Of a stretch of DNA of 64,000 nt, positions 57,654 to 64,000 are shown one piece after another; positions within the stretch are counted from its first letter, which is position 1, and every line of letters begins with the position of its first letter. The stretch is from Aphanomyces cochlioides (taxonomy: Eukaryota > Oomycota > Saprolegniomycetes > Saprolegniales > Verrucalvaceae): the NCBI GenBank assembly GCA_019828595.1, contig JAHQRK010000008.1, forward strand, positions 1,612,001 to 1,676,000, in the 5' to 3' direction. The position numbers and the translations under genes are program-made. The notes under the pieces are model-generated. The model did no database searches. It was given only the letters and a program-made list of their open reading frames with translations, and had not been told where the DNA came from.

Positions 57654-58028
57654 TTAACAACCATTGTATTCACTAATATGATCCATGAGAACGGCTTTGA
57701 CGAGTCCTTTGCAGATATCGGACCGCTTGCGCTTCGCTAAACTTGGCGATAAACGATAGTCTTCTACAACCATCGCCATTTTATTGTTGAATTCGCCTTT
57801 TCTCGCCACCAATCGTTCTTGTAAATATCCCACATGGCAGGTTTGCTCGATTCCCATGAGTCGATAGACTTTCAGCACTTCTTTTGTCTCACTCGCGTCG
57901 GTCAGAACAACCTCCCATCGCACAACCACAATATCATTGACGGACAGCAGTTCACCACAGACTTCATGCACTGCACATTGGCGTGTACCCTCTCCGCTGG
58001 AGCAACCCACCACGTCCACAGCCTTCAC
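57654..58028 (-). CDS. Convergent accessory ORF of the pogo-like element (about 124 codons)
   Basis: Minus-strand frame inside the transposon, tail to tail with the transposase (stop at 57654, transposase stop at 57652). It reads LLSVNDIVVVRWEVVLTDAS, then YRLMGIEQTCHVGYLQERLV and MAMVVEDYRLSPSLAKRKRS. It has no ATG at the beginning of the open frame (which starts after a stop near 58085), so a first exon or a start at the internal Met of MGIEQTCHVG is likely. I recall similar 'cargo' frames in oomycete pogo elements but do not know a function. The frame is intact while the transposase is broken. Confidence 0.6.
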   Translation of the reverse strand: MKAVDVVGCSSGEGTRQCAVHEVCGELLSVNDIVVVRWEVVLTDASETKEVLKVYRLMGIEQTCHVGYLQERLVARKGEFNNKMAMVVEDYRLSPSLAKRKRSDICKGLVKAVLMDHISEYNGC

Positions 58029-59360
58029 TTGAATGGCCCAAATCGAAACAATTTGAGTTGTGTTCCTATTGGATATATACTACCCAATCATTCGTCGATA
58101 GTTACAAGTCAATGGGACTTCAAAGATTTTTCGACCATATGCGCAAGTTTATATATCTTACTTTTTGTATAGGTTATCGCACAAGATTGGAAATGGTCAC
58201 AGACTAATGGGAAGAAATCATGGTTACAGCTGTACGGGATTTACGGTAGTTAACTTTGCTTCAAACGACCAATTGCTGGAAGTACGTATTGGTGGTAAAA
58301 GACGATCTCACGGGAATTGTACAACTATCCCCTTCTGACACAGCCGAAGCAGAAACCACAGCCAGCACTCTCATGGTATGGTTCTCTACCTTTGGCATTG
58401 CCTCCACGTGGGTTTCGGACAGTGGGTCGCATTTTAAGAATGAAATCATCGAGAAAATCCGCAAAATGGTTGGGTCGCACCACCATTTCACCACGGCTTA
58501 CCCACCATGGGCTAAAGGAAGCGTTCAAGTTGTTAACCGACTTCTGTTGAGGACTATGCGTGCCATCATGAGCGAATGTAAACTCCAAATCGACCAATGG
58601 CAACTGGTCTTGCCACTTGTTCAATTCGCACTGAATCCCCAACCACCCCCGACTCGACGGTATTGTCCCCGTGACTGCTTTTACGGGATTGTCAGCAACG
58701 CCGCCTTTGTCTGGTTTCATTGTTCCAACGACACGAGAACTTTACGATGTCAATTGGTTGAACTCAAAGCTTGTCAAAGACATGAGAGCTCTACGAGAAT
58801 CTCTTGATCAGATTCATAAGAAAATCGCGGCTCGAGAAGAGAAGTTACGGTCCCAGGCTAGAGCTCGATGGAAGAAGAAAAAGCAGGTTGAGCAAATCAA
58901 CTTTGACGTTGGCGATTATGTCTTGATCGGTAATGTTGTTCAACATCCCAACAAGCTGTCTCTCAACTGGCGAGGCCCTGCGCGAGTTGTCCGTGTTGTT
59001 ACAGATCACGTTATGGAGGTACAACAGCTCTGCCCACCCTGTGCTACCTCTATCCACCACTCATGTCGCTTAAAATTCTACTCGGACGCCAACTTTGACG
59101 CAACGGATGACCTGCTAGCCTATGCAGCGTTTGGCGATGGAGGCTTTCATGTCGAAGCACTTTTGGCTGTGCGGAATTCCGATGGAGTTTATGAAGTCCT
59201 GGTGAAATGGCTCGGTTTGGACGAACTTGAAGCTTCGTGGGAGCCGGCTGCCACGATATTCCAGTCATTTTTCGACGCTGGGCGACTGCAAACGCAGGAA
59301 GAATCGATTTGGTATCCGATATGGTCGCGGCTCTGGAAGAAACTCTTGGCTCCCCATTGT

Positions 59361-59590
59361 AGGGGGAAGTGATCTGCGAAGCACTGGGCAGAAGAACTCG
59401 TTGGAGTCGTTCTCCTGCTTACAGTGTATCTGCATTGATGCGTGTCTCTGTAAATTTGCATGTTCTGTACTGCCGTGTGATAGACATGCGAGTACTAGTC
59501 TATGTTGCAGTGTTGAGTCGATAAATCTCAATTCACTTTCCGTTTTACCGCTTGAGTGTCACCTCAAAGGTGGTCAAAGAACATGCTGCC
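59361..59590 (+). repeat. Possible polypurine tract and start of the 3' LTR of the gypsy element
   Basis: AGGGGGAAG at 59361-59369 is followed by TGATCTGCGAAG; the TGA is both the stop codon of the pol frame and a plausible TG start of the LTR. The LTR end and a partner LTR are not visible. Confidence 0.4.
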
Positions 59591-59972
59591 TGAAGTGAGT
59601 TAGTGTACGCGTGCCCAGGTCAGAGTCAGAGATTATTAAGATGTCGAGTGTGTTGGCTAAGAACCATACACCGAGTTCCTCCAGGATTTTTGTGTACGCT
59701 TTCTTGTTAATGTTGGTGGTGGCCACTCGAACTTGATGACGTAGGTAAATACCCTCCTCGCATAGGACGCCAGAGTCACCTTGATATTTTTCGTTTTTCC
59801 ATATTTCTCGGACAAGCTGATCGCTTCGTGGTACCCAGTCAGTGTCTATGACAGGTGGTGGCACGGCTGTGCGATGAATAACCCAGGGGCGCCGCTTGCG
59901 CTGGGCATTATTGCCCCGGTGGGCGGTCGATGATACCAGGGTACAAGCAGCGAGAGGATTGTGTCGATACAT
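59574..59972 (-). pseudogene. LINE-type endonuclease, N-terminal fragment
   Basis: The end of a 132-codon frame, HQVRVATTNINKKAYTKILE then ANTLDILIISDSDLGTR, resembles the first strand and helix of an apurinic-type (EEP) endonuclease of non-LTR retrotransposons, where the last motif is usually LQET. The rest of the protein is missing. Confidence 0.55.
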
Positions 59973-60179
59973 TCCGAGTTAAGAGAGGGTGAAGAAAGTC
60001 CCGGGTGTCTTATAGTGGAGGTCGGTAGAGCAGTTCCTACAGTTTAATACGTTGGAGGTTATAGAGGCCCGATGAGTCAACGGTTGAGGTGGGGAGCCCA
60101 GTGACTTGGAATATAAGAGCAAAAAAATGTAGTAATTATCCAATACTACTCTGTTCCATAAAAATTGCGACGGTGTTTA

Positions 60180-60608
60180 TTGTGTGTTCTACTCAAATTT
60201 TCCTCCAGCGATTGGTTGAATCAACCGCTGGCGAATCGCCAGACCCCTGAAATATAATACAAATATCAATTTTAGAAGGTAATATTGACCCTCAGTTGAA
60301 GTCGTGATCGAGACGGTAGACGAAATCGATGAAGCATTGTCGCTGCGCTGTCGAGGCCAGTGACCTCTCTACTTAACGTGAAGAGCGCTGTGTAATGTGG
60401 AATGCTCTACGAGATGAGGTCGCCCTGCGAAGTCATTCAGAGTCATAGAGATTAAGTGCCACCCCCAGCATTTTTTCACACAAACTTCGGTCATTTTTCA
60501 GCCAATCAATTGAAAGTAAAATTATTTTTAGCCAATCATATCATCTGGTCGATTTGCAGGCGATTGGAAATATCGCCTGAAATTGGCAAATTTGGACGGA
60601 AATCACAA
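60180..60608 (-). mobile_element. 429-bp MITE, copy B (inverted relative to copy A)
   Basis: Reverse complement matches 32737-33165 over the full 429 bp with roughly 25-30 differences. Flanked by TA on both sides. Same length to the base as copy A, so no large indels since they separated. Confidence 0.85.
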
Positions 60609-60852
60609 TATACTTGAATAAAGCGTACTTGTGTATCCAGATATAACTTGCTTTTTTGTATTGACCCTCACAATATAATATAGTGCCGACAAAATATAAT
60701 TGAAAGTGTCTTTTTATTAACTGTACTTATTCATGGGAATGTAAGTGATTCATGGCACTGGTGTAGAGTGATGAAGAACATTCAGTAGTAGGCAAGTTTG
60801 AAAGACCGATGCGGTATTTGGGACGCCGTCGGCCTAGTCCGACGCCCCAGCG

Positions 60853-61140
60853 CTAGTTTAGCGGAGGCACCAGTAATTTGAGCAATTTTATCCAATGCGT
60901 CCTTGATTTGCGCCATGTATTGGTGTTTCGTTTGGGTGAGTGCCTGTTGTCCCGCTCAGCTTGCTCCGCCTTAGCTGCAGCAGCGTCATTGGCTTGCGCT
61001 TGTGCCTGCATTTGCGTTTCCATGGCCACACGTGCTTCAGCATGTGTCGCCGCTTGGTCAATCAGCTTGGCGTCTATGCATTCCACCGTTGCCGCGACGC
61101 TTGCGCGCAGCGCTTCGTTTTCCTGTTGGGGTATTGGGCG
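60853..61140 (-). pseudogene. Ala/Gln/Glu-rich coiled-coil C-terminus
   Basis: Frame ALRASVAATVECIDAKLIDQ, continuing AATHAEARVAMETQMQAQAQ and AAAAKAEQAERDNRH, ending LKLLVPPLN at 60853. It follows the hAT pseudogene on the same strand, in another frame, and may be the tail of a separate gene or of the same element. Not assigned. Confidence 0.35.
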
Positions 61141-61175
61141 ATTTGCCTTTGTTCATGGAGGGCTTTTTTCAAATG

Positions 61176-62743
61176 TCATCGATTGTTGTTGCAATGGAGC
61201 AACTTTGCTTTCAATGTATTCATCCACCTGTTTGCGTAGAGTCGCGGCGTCGATTTGCAATGGGGGACGTGTCGCTCATGGCAATTCCACATGTCCTTAT
61301 TTGCACGAAGGAACATGATGCTCTCAAAGTTTGCTGGTAATGTTGATGCCCTCAATGATGTCATAACGAGTTTGCAACCAGAAAACAATCGCTCGCATCG
61401 ATTGCTTGTTGGTGGGATCGCTAGGAGGAGTGGGTCGTATGAGACTTGATGGCAATCGGAGTATCTTGGCTGTTTGGCTTTGTTCAACACGTTTGAAGCA
61501 AAATCATCGCCAGTGTCGTAGTCTTTTACAACGCGTGGAGATTGCAAAGCAAATTTCTCCACAGCCTTGACCTCTTGTTGATTCATGATTAGATCATTTT
61601 GTAGCTTGACGACAGCAGATTCAAACGCAACACTATGAACAATGCGTGTCGGCGCTGATAGATGTTCAGACATTGCAGAATATTTTTCTTTGCACGCATC
61701 AAAGAGAAGTCTGACTTCTGCAAGAGTGCGATTTTTAGCTTGAAGCTTCAGACACACACTATTTAGCTCAGAGAGCTTGTCAACAAGAGATACAATACGT
61801 CGATGGACATGACCACAAGGGATAAATTCTTCCACAGCAGACATGGTTAGAATCGCATCACGAAATTCGAGATAACGATGGAGCATGTCATAAAGCGAAG
61901 ACCGCCCAGTTGCATTTGATTTGACTGGGTTGAGATGTGTATGTCGAGCTAGCTCAGCCGTATTGTTTGGAAAACGCAGACAGATTTTGGACTTGATCAA
62001 TGACGTCGATATGGTCTGCTAAGAAACGATTCACAGCCAAGTTGAATCTGTGACTAGCGCATCCAACAACAAGTACGTTCATGCGGGATGCAATGGATTG
62101 GTTAGTTTAGCAGTTGTCGGCAACAAAATATCTCACCATATAAACTGATTTTCCATACAAAGCCAATACATTTGAAATAAAATAGACATGAGCTTCTGTA
62201 GTTTGGCCATGTTCCATTGGTGACATCGCGAGTAGGCGTTGGTGACGTATTCCTTCAACCATGTAAATGACATACATTCCAACAAAGTGGACGCTGTGAG
62301 CCATCCATCAAACATTAATCCAAATGACGGTCCCAACTCAGATGATATGACATTACCAATTTTTGAGGTGATATGGTGTTTATACTTTTTGATCGTCTTG
62401 ACAGTTGTTGGACGCATTGAGACCACAAAGCGGGTTTGTTTGGTTTTCAGCCTCACATAAAGGGAGATTTCGTTCCACGATCCAATTGATCCACTTATAA
62501 ATGTCGTTCGTTTGTTCGTCAACGAAACCATAGCTGCGAATGGATGCGAATGGACGATGCATTTCGGCGTTGAGACTCATCAAACTCTTTGACATGGTTG
62601 GGATGTTTGGCCACCAAATGAGACATAAGATTTGAGTAGCCTGTGCCTGGGGTTTGCTTGCGCGGACGTTCACATTGCTTGTATTTAAAGATTCCGTTGC
62701 CGCAATCATTAAAGAAATATTCGCTCAACTGACGCGACGTCAT
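61176..62743 (-). pseudogene. hAT transposase pseudogene, nearly full length
   Basis: Minus strand, five frame changes. In order: a BED-like zinc finger (YKQCERPRKQTPGTGYSNLM, first Cys replaced by Tyr; SHLVAKHPNH), [94 protein letters not shown], and in the long frame 62000-61176 the C-terminal dimerisation region (YDPLLLAIPPTSNRCERLFS, LPANFESIMFLRANKDMW). The last part is well preserved. Confidence 0.86.
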
Positions 62744-63115
62744 GGATCAAAGAGAATTAATGAATGAGAGCTCATTTGTGTTTACGGCAGTACAAAAAGC
62801 ATTGGTTGTGAGCTGTCTGCAGTATATCACCAATGCTTCCTTGTTCGATCGTAGCTACTAGTTCATTCTGATACCCAAAACAACAATAATAATTGATCCA
62901 ATAAAATATAGTATTGAAAATTGGGGAAAACAATAATAAATTATTCCGTAAATAAAATACCCGTAGAATTGATATAGTATTATTTTTCCCAGGCCCTGTC
63001 ATGGCTATTGATGGACGGCCACGTGATGAACGACTCAATGAGGCCGTTGTGGAGGGCCGGTTGGTCGCTAGGCTTCTTCCCCAAGTTCCGTTTCCGTTGC
63101 GTCGTGGTGCTCGAT
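62744..63115. other. AT-rich spacer and LINE ORF1 tail
   Basis: 62760-63000 is AT-rich without genes. 63000-63115 continues the LINE-like frame on the minus strand in a shifted reading (STTQRKRNLGKKPSDQPALH). Confidence 0.4.
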
Positions 63116-63532
63116 CTAGTTCGGTAAATCGGTGTATTCGCGTGCACTATGACCAAAGATGTGACAGGATGCGCAAGTTGAAGTGTTCCCTAAGGGCTCC
63201 GCCATGTGGAGTTGGCCTGTGAAGGGAGAAGCTATAAAACGTACACCCCGAATGGGTATGTGTTGCGTTCCAAGAGGACCAACTAGAGCGAAGGCTGCGT
63301 CACGGTTTGTACGTGGAGGCATTTTGCCAAGACGGAATTTGGTCTCGCGGTAGTTCGCTGATTTGCCGGCCGCCGGGTGGTAAAATACCTCGGATTGCTC
63401 GTCCCATTCAATGCCGTTGAGTGGTTGGAGGTGCTTGGAATTGGGGATTGCGGATGAGCGCCAACGATGAGCACGGATTGTACGACAATTGGAGTAAACC
63501 CTCTGGGCCCAAGCGTCGTCGATCAACATCAT
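63116..63532 (-). pseudogene. Zinc-knuckle protein of a LINE-like element (ORF1 fragment)
   Basis: 138-codon frame ending in a CCHC-type knuckle, STCASCHIFGHSAREYTD, where the last Cys is Tyr. The block before it, GVRFIASPFTGQLHM, is typical of the gag-like ORF1 of non-LTR elements. The plus-strand frames over it are shadows. Confidence 0.55.
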
Positions 63533-63900
63533 TTGCTAATGCATGTTATTCGTGCTTAAAGTTTTTGAACTACAGGCGTCGAACATTACCAATCGCCAAG
63601 GATTGACACTTCTCGGATAAATACTTTGATGTCAATATATTAAATTGAGCCTTCAATGATCAATTCGCACCCTCGAAATGGAGTCGAAAAACGAGGAACT
63701 ATCGATGCATTTCTCCACGAAGTCAACGGGGGACTTGCACCTATTTGAAAAGACATTAACAAGATGACAAGAGTGCTTGGTCAAATTTGTTGAATCATTT
63801 ATCAACATCTACAATTGGTTGAAGTGAAACATTTCGATCTCATCGTTGGAAAGGCAGCGAAAGGGAAAGGAGTGGTTGGCGGCCAAGGGCTATCAAAAGC
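63533..63900. other. Spacer at the window edge
   Basis: No gene recognised; 3' flank of the partial gene on the minus strand. Confidence 0.35.
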
Positions 63901-64000
63901 TCATGGTGAGTTCTGATGATGTTCTTCCATGTAGCGAATGCATTCGAGGGCCATTCGAAGCTTCATTACTTGGTCAATCTCCTGTTTGGCTTCAGGAGGT
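63901..64000 (-). CDS. C-terminal end of an unidentified gene, running off the window
   Basis: The last 33 codons on the minus strand read PPEAKQEIDQVMKLRMALEC, then IRYMEEHHQNSP and a TGA at 63903-63901. Helical, charged, no stop back to the window edge. Too short to identify; could also be transposon-derived. Confidence 0.35.
   Translation of the reverse strand, partial: PPEAKQEIDQVMKLRMALECIRYMEEHHQNSP

Larger units (their letters stand above)
56228..58246 (+). mobile_element. Pogo-like transposon inserted in the gypsy integrase, 2019 bp
   Basis: Terminal repeats start CCGTAAACCCCGTACAGGTG at 56228 and, in reverse complement, CCGTAAATCCCGTACAGCTG at 58246, with 23 of 25 bases matching. 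TA flanks both ends (56226-56227, 58247-58248). The gypsy reading stops at the left TA and resumes just after the right one, proving the insertion. It carries a damaged transposase and a convergent 124-codon ORF. Confidence 0.93.
55700..59372 (+). pseudogene. Ty3/gypsy chromovirus-like pol fragment, interrupted by a pogo insertion
   Basis: Truncated at the 5' side. Piece one (55700-56227): end of the RNase H region (RPGELTVWSDLLSRWG) and integrase H2C2 zinc finger (AHQGISGHRRVDAT ... QACLHC). The pogo element occupies 56228-58246. Piece two (from 58249): integrase core with YVLVVKDDLTG and TWVSDSGSHFKNEI, but the third acidic residue is lost (WAKGSVQVVNR, Gln where Glu is expected). A frameshift near 58650 leads to VTAFTGLSATPPLSGF, a GPF/Y-like region (FDVGDYVLIG ... 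NWRGPARVV) and a chromodomain (YEVLVKWLGLDELEASWEP). No protease or reverse transcriptase in the window. Confidence 0.88.

Noticed and set aside
61255..61449. Plus-strand ORFs at 60.9-61.4 kb, one of 146 codons
   Set aside because: Reverse-strand shadows of the hAT C-terminus and the Ala-rich coiled coil.
1..64000. CRISPR array, operons, ribosome binding sites
   Set aside because: No regularly spaced repeats; introns and transposon types show a eukaryotic nuclear genome.

Overview
The window is eukaryotic and TE-rich. Genes are split by very short introns (about 38-50 nt, GT...AG), one end carries the C-terminal half of a phosphoinositide-specific phospholipase C, and most of the rest is DNA transposons and retroelement debris. 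The mix (Crypton tyrosine recombinase, plant-type mariner, several pogo/CENP-B-like transposases with a QPLDV third-Asp motif, MULE with SWIM finger, hAT, PIF/Harbinger, a chromodomain Ty3/gypsy) together with tiny introns best fits an oomycete, probably a saprolegnialean such as Aphanomyces or a relative. This is an inference from gene style, not a sequence match. There are no rRNA genes, CRISPR arrays or convincing tRNA genes.

Layout. 0-1.6 kb: PI-PLC, 5' end outside the window. 1.6-4.3 kb: non-coding, with a double palindrome and a pogo-type MITE. 4.3-6.3 kb: first member of an unrecognised 10-exon gene family. 6.8-12.0 kb: a 627-bp MITE, then a PIF/Harbinger-like element carrying two mariner insertions, one apparently intact. 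12.1-24.6 kb: pogo pseudogene, MITE rich in CACGTG, intact Crypton, Tc1-like, MULE, a second pogo with one nonsense codon, and a hAT pseudogene. 24.7-31.2 kb: direct repeats, Harbinger fragment, and a third pogo with intact ends but a broken transposase. 32.7 kb: a 429-bp MITE whose inverted sister is at 60.2 kb. 33.7-35.8 kb: second gene-family member. 35.8-46.7 kb: a mostly unreadable stretch with hAT and Copia-like scraps. 46.7-53.6 kb: third and fourth family members, in tandem on the minus strand, with a decayed fifth fragment between them. 54.9-59.4 kb: a Harbinger-derived element keeping only a Myb-like ORF, and a Ty3/gypsy pol with a fourth pogo element inserted in its integrase. 59.6-64 kb: LINE-like fragments, another hAT pseudogene and the edge of an unidentified gene.

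The strongest result is the four-member family: four complete genes of 556-568 codons share ten exons with identical splice phases, including an 8-nt microexon, and all four read through without a stop. I do not recognise the protein. It has a Cys/His-rich N-terminal cluster and conserved Trp-rich segments and looks like a selected, expanding family sitting among decaying transposons. A second recurring theme is pairs of perfect palindromes lying side by side at unrelated places (2.3, 30.9 and 53.9 kb, and a weaker one at 14.5 kb), resembling the double-hairpin elements known from some fungal mitochondrial genomes.
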